Below are positions 1 through 11,740 of a stretch of 64,000 nt of DNA, piece by piece. The stretch lies in assembly GCA_004431415.1 (NCBI GenBank), contig QPMI01000133.1, forward strand, positions 124,001 through 188,000. The letters run 5' to 3'. The notes beneath the pieces were generated by a model. It saw only the letters and a list, made by a program, of their open reading frames with translations. It made no database searches and had not been told where the DNA came from. The position numbers and the translations under genes are program-made. The DNA is from Cyanophora paradoxa (lineage: Eukaryota; Glaucocystophyceae; Cyanophorales; Cyanophoraceae). Numbering within the stretch: the first letter of the stretch is position 1; each line of letters opens with the position of its first letter.

Positions 1-503
1 TACAGCTGCACGGCCTGGACGGCGCCGCCCCGGGCCAGGTCGGAGGCGGACGAGTCGGAGGGAACGGGCTGGCCCCGCCGGGCGGTGCCGCGGCCCCGCT
101 GCGCCGACTCGCCGACCGACGAGCCGTTGCTGGGGCGCCTCCGGACCGGCGGGGTGCCGGAGGGGGTGGACTGGGCGGGGGGTAGCGAGGCGGAGGCGCG
201 GTTGCGGTGGGGCGTCTCGAGGCTGGAGACGGAGTGGTGGACGACGTCCGAGGCGCGGGAGCCTGGGAAGGGGCGCTCGGGGGTGGCGGCGGGGGCGGAC
301 GGGTCGATGTCCCACAGCGCCGGCCCGATCCAGAGCGGGTGCGCCGCGGTCGAGACGGGCCCGGGGCGGTGGGCGGCGGATCCGGAGTGCCAGGGGTCCC
401 GGGGCGGCGCCGGCGCCGGGGCGAGGGGGGGCGTCTTCGCGGGCCGCGGGGCGGGGCCCGCGGCTTGGTGGCGTCGGCCCCAGGGGGCCCGGCGGCGACG
501 TGG
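1..503. other. GC-rich stretch without a supportable gene
   Basis: Extremely GC-rich, low-complexity sequence at the left edge. Open frames exist on both strands, but they are what a stop-poor composition gives by chance and show no domain or motif. It may hold the 3' end or 3' UTR of the large minus-strand gene to its right; nothing firmer can be said. Confidence 0.4.
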
Positions 504-3500
504 TCATGCGCCGGGCTTGCGCCGGGACCGACCGCGAGCGAGTCCGGTCGATGCGGGCGGGTGCGGGAGGGCCGGCCCGGCGGGTGCGCCCCCGGGGGCG
601 AGGCCCTGGCCCGGAGGGGGTACAGGTCCAGGTAGATATCCTCGCTCTCGACCACGGAGTTGCGGTGGGCCCGCCCCGCCCGCCGCGCCCGGCGCGGCCC
701 GCCGCCGCCGCGCCGCCGCCGCCGCCGCGCCGCCGGGGGTCGTCCCGCCCAGGGGTACGAGGACGCGCCCCTTGCCGCCGCTGCCGCTCTCGAGGGTGGG
801 CGCCGGCTTGAGCGCCCCCGCGGAGCTCCCGCTCCCGTCCGAGTCCTCGCCGTCCGAGCTCCCCGGGGACGCCGGCTTCGGCTCGTACTTCTTGCCCGCC
901 ATCAGGAGCGGGGGAACGGTCCGCCCGCGCTTCATGCAGCACTTGAGGAGCAGGATGTACCAGATGTAGAGGTTTCCCGCCACGCGGAACGCGAGCATTC
1001 CGAGGGAGAAGAGCGTCGAGAAGAAGTCGACGATGGAGGACTTGGCCTTCCGGTTCACGAGCACGTACGCGTCCGACAGCTCGAAGTAGACCTGGTAGAT
1101 AGAGAGAGAGGGCACGACAATGATAAGAATAACAACAATAAGACAGAGCCGAGCTCTACATGAAGATGGGCACCGTGTAGGCGAGGCGGTCCTTGGGGCA
1201 GACGGGCTGGTCGGGGAGGCACGGGTCGAAGTTCATCACGGTACGCTCCGCCTTCTCCGTGTCCGCCACCTGCCGAGCAAACAGACGGGGCGAAATCATG
1301 GGCGTTAGACTCAGAAGCAAAGCTGTGCTGCGTGCACTAGATTGATCCCCTTCTTCTTCTTCGAAGGGACGGACCTGGAGTGAGGCCGAGTAGCGGGGGT
1401 CGCCGTCCTTTTTGTCGGTGAAGTGCACGGGGGTCAGCCTGCGGGCGGGGATGATCATGAGCGCGCGCGGGGCGCCAGGGAGGAGGAGGAGGAAGGGGTC
1501 TTCGGGGCTTCCAGTGTCCCACCCACGGCTCCTAAGGCAAGCAGGCAAGCGGCCTTCTCTAGACATTACATCGTCGTCGAAGAGCTCTACGATATTCGAG
1601 GGGGCGCGAGCTTCCGGCGTGCGCATCGCAGCGCACGAGCTCTCAGATTATACGAGCTCTCGGACTATAGATCTCGAATTTTAAGATTTCAAAATCAGCG
1701 CACGAGACGACGAGGCCGACGGGTACGACGCCGCGGAAGACGCGGTCCGAGAAGCTCGTCGCGATCGTCCCGTTCGCCGACACGTCCGTCGGCACCTGGA
1801 GGCGCGGAGGAGGGTAAGGAAAGGGGAGGGGGGGAAGAAAGCGAGGGGGGTACTACGGCGCACGGCGGCGCGGTAGGAGACGAGGGCGGCGAGGGTGTTC
1901 CGCGAGGCGAGGAGGAAGGAGACGGTGACGTTGGAGGAGGCCGAGATGCGGCACGACTCGCAGACCCACGAGACGCTGCACGGTGCGCGGCGGGCCGCGT
2001 CAGCGAGAGCGAGGCATCGCTTGGAGGCTAGAAGCTAGAGGCCAGCTAGAAGCCAGCTAGACGCCAGCTTGCCGTTAGAAGCTAGAAGGTTAGGGCTGGA
2101 AGCTAGAATTCAGCGCGGCGCACTTGCAGGCGCGGCTGGAGGCGAGCTTGTAGGAGGCGACGGTGTGCCGGCCCTCGAATCCGTTCCACCGCGCCTCGAC
2201 GTCCGTCACCCTGCGCGCAAGAAGGAGAAGGTGAGGAAGGGGAAGGGGGAGGGGGGAGGAGGGCGGAAGAGTGGCGTACCCCGAGGAGCCGCCCGTGGCG
2301 TTCGGGGCCGAGGAGGCGGCCACGACGCAGTCGCCGCCGTACCCGTGGAAGATCTGGGGGGAGGGGGGGGAGTGCATGAGAGGGGGCGGGATGAAACAAA
2401 CAAGCGATCCCTTCAACGAGACTAGCGAGACTAGCAAGAGGCAATAGGCGAAATGAAGCTGAGCTGGCGAGAAAGGGCGGACGAGTCGGGTTGCGGGGCG
2501 GGGCGGGCCGGCGGCGCGCGCGGCGGGGGCGGAGAAGGCGCCAAAGACAGGGCTTCTAGTGCAATCTACTCCAATCTAATCTAATCTAATCTGATCTAGA
2601 GTGCGATCTAATGTGAAGGCCAGGGTGGGTGTAAGGATCTAATGTAAAGGATAACAGAGGGCGAAGGCGCCGATCTAGCCCAGGCCCCAGGGCTCCTCGG
2701 GCCGTTGTATCCGATCTTGTAAATCTAAATCTAACTCTTGAATCCGGTCTTATAGTTCGATCTCAATCATCCTCTTCTCACGCGCGCACGGCGGAGGCGG
2801 AGAAGGTGCCGGTGATGTTGGAGGCGGTGGGGGAGGCCCCGGGGGCCAGCGACTGCACGATCACGAAGTTCGCCAGCACCTGCCCCAGGGGGGGGGGGGG
2901 GGGGGGGGGGCGGGGGTCAGGCCAGGCGGGGGGGGGGGGGGGGGGGGGAAGGAGGAGCCTGGGTGTGAATCTCATTATAGGAAGCGGCGGGCGCACGAAT
3001 TGAATGACGACGAAAGAGAGGGCGAGGACGATGAGGAGGACGCCGGCGGCGGAGCAGTAGGCGCCCACGAGGCTCTTCCGCTTGTGCTCGTCGTCGTCGT
3101 CTTCGAAGTAGAACTTGTGGAACTTGCGCGCCACCTGCGCCAGGGGCGGCGGTCGTCAGAGGGCTGGGGAGATGCATGCGTTCAGAAGGCGGGGAAGGGA
3201 AGGGGGCGAAGCTATAACAACCTTGACTGTAGGTTAATTTCGAAGTCTATAGCTAGTATATCGCAAGATCTAGAAATGTTTGTTTATATAATGGAGGTTC
3301 GTTGTTTAAGAGGGGAGATGCATGCGTTCCGAAGGCGGGGAAGGGAAGGGAAGGGGCCGCGCCTTCCTGCCGCGGGCGCGGGCGGAGCCGGGCATCCTCC
3401 AGGGCGGCCGCACGTACAGGACGCAGCCAAGCAGGACTGCGCGCGGGCGGGAGGGCGGCGGCGCCGGGTCGAGTCAGCGCAAGATTGATTAGCGCGGATC

Positions 3501-6500
3501 GTTGAACAGGCGATTCTAGAGTCGAGAACTTCAATCTCTAACTAACGCTTCGCTGCGCCCTCTGCTCTAACGTAAAGCGGCTCGAGATTCCTTCTAAAGC
3601 TCCTTCGAGTAGTAGATGCTTTCTCTTATTATTATTATTATTCTCATGGCTTTCTTGTGGGCGGCGCACTGGAGCGTGCCCTTTTCTCTAACGTGGAGCG
3701 GCTCGAGATTCCTTTTAAAACTCTTTCTAGCAGATTCTTTCTCTTATGATTCTCAGCGCTTTCTTACGGGCGCACTGGCGAGGAGGATCGTGAAGACGGA
3801 GAGGCCGATGAGGACCATCAGCGCGTTCACGTCCGAGATCGCCTGCGCTCAGATCAGATTGGATCAGATCAGATCAGATCTGATCTGATCTGAGCAGGGC
3901 GCACCGTGTCTTCGGTGGGGATTGCAGGCTCCGTGATCGTCGCTGCGGCGAATCATGCTTCAGCGCCGCGTTTGTTTCCTCAAAAACGCGCTCGCCAGCT
4001 TCGCTTCTATTTTGTTTCGTTCTGTTTCGGCGCACCGTTGTTGAATCCGACGGTCTGGGGCCGCGAGGTCAGGAGCTCCGGCTCCTCGTAGCCTGCCGCA
4101 GATTTCAGGGGGGAGGGGGGGCTAGGCCCCGGGCCTTCGTTCGCACGCACTCGGGGAGAGCTTGACGAGGGGGCCTATGGCGCTGCTGGAGGCGAGGAGG
4201 CGGCGGATCTGGCGGAGACGTCCGCCGCTGGGCCCCGCCCTGCAGCGCGGCGCGCCAGTCAGTCAGGGAGGGCAGATGGATGGATGGATGGAAGGGCGGG
4301 GGGACGTACGGGGGGAGCTGGATGGGCGCTGCCGCGGCGTCCTCGTCGTTTCCGGTACCCCGAAGCCTCCTCCTGCTGCGCGAGCCGGTGGACCTGCGGC
4401 CCGGTCGGATCGAATGGACTCGTAACCAGAAGGCGGGAGGGGGGCGGACGGGGCGGGGGTGGAGGCGGGGGCCCGGTCGGGGGACAGCTGGCCGCTGGCG
4501 ATGAGCTGCGCGTTCCTTATGAGGTCCTCGATCGTGAAATCGATGGGGAACTGCGGAGGGGTTAAAAAGAAGGGGGGATGGAACCGGCGGGGGGTACGGG
4601 TACCGTGGACGCGATGGGGCAGAACGACTTGGAGTCGCAGGGCTTGCACGCGACGGCGCCCGACTCGCCGACGTACGTGCCGTAGGGACTGTACCCCCCA
4701 AGTCGGTTTATTTCTGGAGGTAGGGCAAAGGAAGGGTGGGGTAAACGGCGGACCAGGGCTGGCAGGTCTCCGTCGAGTTGTCGCGGTAGGTGCCGGGTAC
4801 GCAGGCGACGCAGCCCGTCTGCTGCGAGTTTGGCTGCGGCGGGGTACAGGTCATCAACGGGCGAGCCCTAGGGGGGTACAGGACTTGGACGCACGACGTA
4901 GCCGAGGGAGCAGGGGAGGCACTCCCCGGCCCCCTCCTCGCTGTACAAGTTGCGGCCCCTGCCAGCGGCCGGCGGCTCAGCGGCGGCGGGGAGGGGGGGG
5001 GGGCTAGCAGCCCGTTGGGGGGTACGCCACGCACGCGGGACAACGGAGACACTCGATGAAACGCGGTCCGGCGTACGTTCCGGCGGCTGCGGGGCGAGGC
5101 CGGGCGGGTCAGAAGTGGTCAGAAGTGAGCGGAGGGGCGGCGGGCTGCACCGCAGGGGACGCAGGCGGTCCGCGCGGCGTTGGCGACGGTGCCGAGGGCG
5201 CAGAGCTGCCCGCGCCGGTCGGAACGAAGCAGAGGAGGGGGCGGCGAAGTCGGGTTGGGGTACGCACCTCGCAGAACGAGGAGCCGCGCTTGGAGAAGAC
5301 GTTCTCGGACTGGGGGCACGAGACGCACTCGGAGCCGCCCACTGGCAGGTACTTGCCGGCGTCGCAGGGCGCGCAGGCCGTGCGGTCCTCGAGGCTCGCC
5401 TCGCCGGGAGGGCACTTGCTGCACGCCGGAGAGCCCGGGGCCGCCGCGAAGAACCCCGCCGAGCACTTCACGCACACGCCGCCGCTCGAGGTGAACCCCG
5501 CCGGGCAGGCTGCGGGTGGGTACAGGGATCAAACAGGGGTGGGGTGGGGGGGGGATAGGAAAGTGCGCACGCATGCACTCGGTGCGGTCGGCGTTAGGGA
5601 CGAAGCCCTGCGAGGAGAAGGGGGGGGAGGGGAGGGAAGGGTCAGGACGGGCCTGAGGGGGCGGGCGGGAGGGGGTAGAGGCCCGCACGGCCGAGCAGTT
5701 CGTGCAGCTGCGGGGGAGGGGTGGGGCGTCAGGGCCGCAGGGGGTAGGGGTCGGAGCGAGCGAGCGGGGGGAGGGGTACAGCGCACAAGGTGGAGCCGGA
5801 CTGGGCGGCGATGGTGCCCGGGCCGCAGTCGGTACACTTCTTCATGCCCTCCGCGCGGTAGAGCCCCGGGCTGCAGGGCGAGCAGAAGGCAGAGGCGCCG
5901 GGCGCCTCGAAGCCCGGGCGGCAGGGCGTGCACGCGGGGTTCGTCCCGAGAGACCCCGCGAAGGTGTTCTCGGGGCAGTCGAGGCACGTGGCGCCTTCCC
6001 GGGCCATGTACGTGCCTAGGGGGCACTGCGAGCAGCTGGAGGCGTCCGAGGTGGCCACGTTGCCGATGGGGCAGGTGAGGCACGCGCCGCCCGTGCCCTG
6101 GGGCGCGTAGAGGCCGGTCGGACACTGCGGGAGGGGAGGGGGGAGGGGGGGCGGGATGGTGAGGCCTCGCGGGTCGAGAGAGCGCAGGGCGGGGCGGGGC
6201 GGGGCTGCGGACGGGTAGGCAAATCGACTGGTCGACGGCCTTGTACGTGCCGGCGCGGCACTGGGGGGTACGAAGAACGTCAGATGGGGTACGGGGCGAG
6301 CAGGCGGCGGAGGGCCGCGCACCGGGATGCACGTCGTCCTGTCGTCCGACGGGTACGCGCCCTGCGGGGGCGGCGGCCGTCAGCGATACGGGGCGGAACG
6401 GGGGTACGGGGTCGAGTCGGGGGGTACGGTAAAAAGAGCGCACGTCCGGGCACTTCTGGCACTGGGCCTTGGGCGAAGAAATGTGGCCGGCGGGGCACTG

Positions 6501-9500
6501 CGGAAAGGAGGAAGGGTGAGAGGGGCGGGGCCGCTCCTCATAATACCGGTGGCGTTGAACAAACCGCCCCAGCGGCGCGTTCGCGAACAAAAGAAACGAA
6601 CCGGGACACATCCGTCGCTCGGGTTCGGGGAGTACATGCCGTCCGGGCACTGCGCGCGGGGCGTCAGCAGGGAGGCCGCTGTAAAGGGCGCACGGCGGCG
6701 CGGGCGTAGAGGGCGCGGGCCCCAAATAAAGCACGCGGATCCCGGATTTTAAGCAGCTCTGCTCTGAGTCCATCGTAAGACTAGAGATTTAAAACTCTTG
6801 AATGCACTCTTAATCTAAAATCTTATACGGCGCACGGCGATGCAGATTGTGTTGTCGCTGTTCGGGACCGAGCCCTGCGAAAGAGGCGAGGCAAGGCAGA
6901 GCAAAGCTTAGCAGAGAGCGGAGCGGGACGAGGGGCGGGCGGGCGGGCGGGCGGACCGTGGGGCAGGGCGTGCACTGCGTGGCGCGGATGGTGCTGATGG
7001 AGCCGCGGGGGCAGACCTTGCAGCGCCCGCTGTCCTCGTAGTACCCGGGCTGCAAATAATTCAAAGTTAAGTTTCATCAGACAGGGAACGGCAGGAATCA
7101 AACAATGAATCAGTTAGCGCGCCTGGCACACGATGCAGGTCGTGCGGTCGTCGCTAGACTCCTCGCCGGGGGCGCAGGCCGTGCAGGCGGCCGAGCCGGG
7201 CGACGGCGCCACGAACTTGAACTCGCACGAGGCGCACGCCGCGTCGCCCGCCCCCCGGAACGTGCCCTGCGGGAGGGAGGAACCAGAGTCGGGGCGGAGC
7301 GGCCGAGGCGAAGGGGAAGGGTACGCACGCGGGGGCATTCGGTGCAGGACTTGCGGTCGACGGACGCTACAGTGCCGGCCTGGCGGTCGGGGCGCGCTCG
7401 TCAGAATGTGCGAGCCTCGGGGGAGTCGGGCGCGCGCGCGCGTGCGCACCGGGCACGTCTCGCAGGCGGTGAGGCCGGAGAGCTTGGAGACTGTACCCAG
7501 GGGGCACTCCAGGCACTTGCCGGAGGCCTCGTAGAAGCCGGCGGGGCACTCGCTGCAGGACTTGCGGTCGATGCTCGCCACCGAGCCGGCCTGGGGGCGG
7601 GCGGGCGGGCGGGTTAGAGGGGGCGGGGGCGGGAGGGAGGGGAGGGGCCGCACGGGGCAGGCGACGCAGGCGACGCTGGCGTCCGCCCCCGAGACGGACC
7701 CGAGGGGGCACTGCGCGCACGGGCGGGTGGGCGGGAGTGCGATGAGAGAGGGCTCGGGGGGCGGGCGGTGTGGCCCCGCCGTTCCTCGCCCTCCCTCTAG
7801 ACCCTCTTCCCCTTCCCCTCCCCTTCCGCCCAGCGACGGCGGACCTCGAGGCAGCGCCCGTCGGACTCGTAGAAGCCGGCGCGGCACGGCTCGCAGACGG
7901 TGCGGTCGTCCCGGGCGTAGAAGCCCGGGCTGCAGGGCGTGCAGCTCGGCGAGCCCTGCGGCGAGAAGGCTGCGGGCGGGAGCGTGGTCAGAGAGGCGGC
8001 GCTCCAAGCGCAGACGCCGCCGCCGCCGCCGCAGCGCACTCTTCCATGGACAGATCTGCGCCCCGTGGCGGGCGGGATCAGCGAGGGCAGCAGAGGCGAG
8101 ATTGCACAGTGGCACGCACGTCGCAGTCGGTCATGTTTTCATTGCGGTAGCGCCCGGCGGGGCACGCGAGGCAGAACTGCTTCGTGATCGTCGCCACCGA
8201 GCCCTGCGCGCGCGCCGCCGCGCCGGAAAGCTCAGCGCAGGCAAACAGACTTGGAGGCAAGCTTGCTGCTGCATCGCCCGCTCTCTCTGACGCAGCTTCG
8301 CGTAGCTTAGCGCAGAGGGGCGGACCTGGTCGCAGGGGAGGCACGCGGTGGCGCCCGCGGCGGCCGTGTACGTGTTCCCGTCGCACTTCTGCGGGGGCGC
8401 TCGAGAGGGGGGGGTGGGGGGGGGGTCGGCAGGGGGTACAACGACACGCGCCTTGCAGACGAATCCGTCCTGGTACTCGCCGGCGGGGCACTTGACGCAG
8501 CTGGAGCGGTCGGACGCGACGATCTCCCCGGGAAGGCAGGCGACCGGCTCCGACGCGTCCAGCGTCGCTATGAACCCCGGGGGCGCAAGCTGGCAGTAGG
8601 AGTCGTTGATCCGCCGGAAGTAGCCCTGCGGGTACGGCGTGTTAAAGGTGCGGGGGGGCCAGGGGTACGGGCTCGGGCCAGACCGTGGGGCACTGCAGGC
8701 AGACGAGGCCGCCCGTGCTGTAGTAGTTCGCGCTGCAGGGGGTACACGTGGTCGCCTTCCGTCCCGAGACCGAGTTCGTCTGTGGGGGGGTACCGTCGGA
8801 CCCTGAGCGCGCTCCGGCGCCCCCTCGCACATACCGGGCACGGAAGGCACTCGTCGCCGTCCTGGTAGTACCCTGCGCCCCCGCGCTCGTCCCCGCGCCT
8901 ACGGGGCGGGGGGGGGGGGGGGGGGGTACGGCGGACCCTCGCGGCACTCGACGCAGATGGAAGCAGAGGCGAAGGGGACCGTCCCCGCGGCGCAGGTCGT
9001 GTACGAAGCCGAGCCGGCCGCCGCCGCCGAGCGGGCGGGTACAGCCTCGCAAGTCTGAGGGCAAGCTTCGGGGGAGAAAGTGGACCGTCCAGGGGGGTAC
9101 CGCCGCACCGTCATGGAGGAGCTGCGGTAGGTTCCGCTGGCGCACGGCTCGCAGGTCTGCCCGTCCCCGCGGGATACCGTACCCTGCGCGGCGCTCAGAG
9201 ACGGAAAAGCGAAAGAAGCGGGGGGTAGAGGGGCGCGCGTTGCTGCAGGGGAGGCAGGAGGTGGCTCCGTCGACGGACGAGAATGTGTTCAGAGGGCAGA
9301 CCGTGCATACCCCGCCAGACTCGAACGTCCCTGTGGGGGGTACGCGTTCGAATCCGGTTTCGGGAACGGGCTCCCGGGCGCCGGGGGGCGGACCCTTGGG
9401 GCACTTGACGCAGCCGCCGCTGGTGCCGACCTCGCCGGCCGCGCAGGGCAAGCAGCCGAGCGCCGCGTCCAGGTAGGTGCCGGAGGGACACGACTCGCAC

Positions 9501-11199
9501 AGCGTCTTGTCCGCGTTGGGGAACATGCTCTGAGCGGGGCGTGAGGGGCGAGGACGAAGAGGGCGGCGGGCTGGGCGGGCCTGGCTGCACGTGACGCAGG
9601 AAGTCGAGCCGGGGTACGATATCCCGGTGGCGGAGCAGGCCACGCAGCTCTCGCCGTTCTGGTACGTCCCCTGCAGCCCGGCCCGGCGCGTCGGCGGGCG
9701 GGCGGGCGGATGCAGAGGGAGACCCTGGGGGGCTAAAAAGGAAGGTACCGCGGGGCAGATAGTGCAGTTGGTCCGGGTCGCGGTCGGCACGGTGCCCTGA
9801 ATCACGGGGCCGCGTCGGGCGCGGCCGCGCACGCGAGGGTGCGCGACGCACGCTGGTGCACGTGTGGCACTTCTCGGAGCCAAGGACGCTGTACCCCGAC
9901 GTGCAGGGTTTGCACGTGCCCGTGGTCGAATCCGCGTACGTGCCCTGGGCGCCGCTTGTGAGGAACGCGGGGTACGCGTCCCGTCGGAGGAAGGGCGCGG
10001 GCGCACGGCCGGGCAGATCTCGCAGGCGCTCTTGTTCGAGTTCGGAATGGAACCCGCGGGGCACGCGTAGCACACGGTGGCGCCAGCCCCGGCGACCTCC
10101 CCCGCCGCGCAGGCCAGGCACGAGGTTCCGCTCTGGTACGTGCCCTGCGCGGAGGAGCGTTCGATCGCCGCGGACGGGTACCGCGTTCTCGCCCGCCCGC
10201 GGAAAGCGCACCGGGGGGCAGACGTCGCACAGGGACTTGTCCGTGTTCGGCACGCTCCCCTGCGCGCCCACCCTGCCGTCAGCGGAGTGGGGGCGTACGG
10301 GACGTCCGGGCCCCGCCCCGCGCACCGCGCCGCATGTTTTACAGGTCTCCGCTCCGGCTCCGCTGACCTGCCTGCCTGTGCACGCCGAGCAGGTCGCCAC
10401 TCCGCCCGCGGAGTACGTGCCCTGCAGGGCGTGGAATGGGCGCGAGGGTTATCGGGGCGATGGGGCGCAGTTCCCGGGCGGCGCACCGCCTGACAAGGCT
10501 CGCACAGGGACTTGTCGCCGTTCGGAATCGTCCCCTGCGCGGCCGACCCGCCGTCGGCGGAGCCGAGGCGTAGGAGACGTTCGGACAATGCCCCACGCAC
10601 CGCGCCGCATGCTTTACAGGCGCCCGCTCCGGCTCCGCTGACCTGCCCAGCCGTGCACGCAGAGCAGGTCGCCAGGCCGCCGACGGAGTAGTTGCCCTGC
10701 AGTGCGCAGAAGCGCCGTGCGGGTTATCGGAGCGACGGGCTGCAGTAACCGGGCGGCGCACCGCCGGACAAGGCTCGCATAGAGATTGCGCGGCGTTCGG
10801 GATCGTCCCCTGCGGCCACAGCCTCAACGAGCAGCATGAAGGCGAGAGCCGTGCGGCGTACCGCGGGGCACGCATGGCAGGCGGCTGCTCCGGGCCCGCT
10901 GACCTCCCCGGCGGCACATGCCGTGCAACTGTTCGGGGATCCGTCTGGCGAGTACGTTCCCTGCGCGCGTGGATCGAGCGTTGAGCTTCAAGTGCGAGGG
11001 CAATGCCGAGGCGAGCGCGGCGGCGTTGCGGATCCACGCTCACCGCCGGACAGTTATCACATGCGTCAAGAAGACTTCCGCCGGCCGGCTCCTGGCCCAC
11101 TGGGCAGTTGGCCGCCCACGCTCCGTCAGCTAAGAGGCCCACGAGGACGAGAAGCACGAGCGCGAGGGCTCGAGCGCCCAGCCTCGGAATTGTACGCAT
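504..11199 (-). CDS. Large multi-exon GCC2/GCC3 cysteine-repeat membrane protein
   Basis: The gene starts at 11199 with a clear signal peptide: MRTIPR, then a Leu/Val/Ala-rich core ending near DGAWA. The mature chain begins NCPVGQEP. The first exon ends at 11044 with a GTGAG donor. Many short exons downstream encode repeated modules of the pattern G-x-Y/V-x-n-C-x2-C-x-n-C-x2-CP. This is the GCC2/GCC3 (ephrin-receptor-like) fold seen in large surface proteins of algae, stramenopiles and other protists. Below about 4 kb the exons change to hydrophobic segments (for example ISDVNALMVLIGLSVF and GVLLIVLALSFVVIQF), and the last recognisable exon (870-1100) carries a hydrophobic stretch followed by an acidic Ser/Asp/Glu tail. 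Inference: a cell-surface receptor-like or adhesion protein with a large extracellular cysteine region. Its ligand is unknown. Exact exon borders and the 3' end are uncertain; the stop at 504 is only the end of the last open frame. Confidence 0.6.
2886..2949. repeat. Intronic poly-G tracts
   Basis: Two long runs of G separated by a short GTCAGGCCAGGC spacer, inside an intron of the minus-strand gene (poly-C on the sense strand). Similar tracts occur at 8908-8926, 21100-21130 (as C), 24476-24500, 24694-24710 and 54691-54718. They are hotspots for length error in any assembly. Confidence 0.8.
3162..3357. repeat. Intronic direct repeat, pair 1
   Basis: The string GGGGAGATGCATGCGTT followed by C(C)GAAGGCGGGGAAGGGAAGG occurs at about 3168 and again at about 3314, separated by an AT-richer segment. 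It is a diverged direct repeat inside an intron of the cysteine-repeat gene. Confidence 0.6.
3560..3783. repeat. Intronic direct repeat, pair 2
   Basis: Two diverged copies of about 110 bp (about 3560-3672 and 3685-3779). Each has TCTAACGTRRAGCGGCTCG near its start and ends in a TTTCTT(G/A)(T/C)GGGCG...GCACTGG block. The second copy abuts the exon at about 3770-3850, so the repeat probably carries splice-site sequence. Confidence 0.6.
4700..10970 (-). other. Block of tandem GCC2/GCC3 cysteine modules
   Basis: On the minus strand nearly every exon in this stretch encodes half or whole cysteine modules. Examples are GTIPNAAQSLCEPCPA, GTYQSGTSCLACAAGEV, CPAGFYEASGKCLECPLGTV and CPENTFAGSLGTNPACTPC. 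Most introns fall at the same place in the module, just before the Gly that opens it, so exons are exchangeable units in the same phase. This explains why the block could expand by tandem duplication. At least thirty modules can be counted by eye. Confidence 0.7.
10180..10970 (-). repeat. Tandem exon-intron duplications of a cysteine module
   Basis: Three neighbouring units of about 275 bp share both exon and intron sequence. The marker AGGGACTTGTC, or its diverged form, sits at about 10229, 10503 and 10780, each followed by a matching exon start. The string CACCGCGCCGCATG recurs at about 10322 and 10596. Introns are as similar as exons, which indicates recent duplication of whole exon-intron units. 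Confidence 0.65.
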
Positions 11200-11740
11200 C
11201 AGTCAACTCCTTATTTCAGTGCGCATCAGAGTGCTGAACGGAGGTCGGCCCACTAGGCTGAGGCTCCCTAATGCCCCCGAACGTTGCCCGCCGCGAAGGG
11301 GATCAGTTCTGGCGGCGCGCTGGACTACGCTGCTATCCGCAAGCTGAAGCTGCGCAGTTCTGCTGCTGTCCGCAAGCTGAAGAAGACTGCGGATTCCGTT
11401 CGCGGGCGCGCGGGGTTTTTCGTCCGAACGTAACGCGCTCACTTCGGAGCGCTGCCTGACTTACAGGCAATGTACAGGTGCTCAGGCGTGCAGCCCGCGT
11501 TGAGTGCTCGGATCGCACAGCTCGGCGGAGGCGATTTTTTTTCACCCGGCCCACGCAAGATGGCGAGTGCAAGCGTGGAGAGGTCCTAGGCGAGGGTACG
11601 CTGCTCTTCGTTCGCGGGAGCTGCATTGCGGAGTCGAACTGTCGGAGGCAATCGCTTCCCGATCCGATCGTGTTCTTCATTCCATCGCTTCGCGCGCTAT
11701 AGATACTCCTGCGCTGGAGGCCACCGACTGCTCCGCTAGA

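Larger units (their letters stand above)
700..3880 (-). other. C-terminal membrane-segment exons of the cysteine-repeat protein
   Basis: Minus-strand exons between repeat-rich introns encode hydrophobic helices and short charged loops: about 3770-3850 (ISDVNALMVLIGLSVF), about 3005-3134 (RKFHKFYFEDDDDEHKRK followed by a hydrophobic helix), about 2160-2360 and about 1860-1980 (cysteine-containing loops such as WVCESCRISASSNVT). Further exons lie at about 1190-1270 (VMNFDPCLPDQPVCPK) and 870-1100 (FFSTLFSLGMLAFRVAG plus a second hydrophobic stretch and a Ser/Asp/Glu tail). Several transmembrane helices are likely. I do not recognise a named membrane family. Confidence 0.45.

Noticed and set aside
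85-1163. Long overlapping ORFs on both strands at the left edge
   Set aside because: They are Arg/Gly/Pro/Ala-rich and overlap in all frames, as expected from stop-poor GC-rich DNA. Only the minus-strand hydrophobic exon at 870-1100 looks like real coding.
2886-2949. G-runs as telomeric DNA
   Set aside because: They are plain G homopolymers inside introns, without a TTAGGG-type unit.
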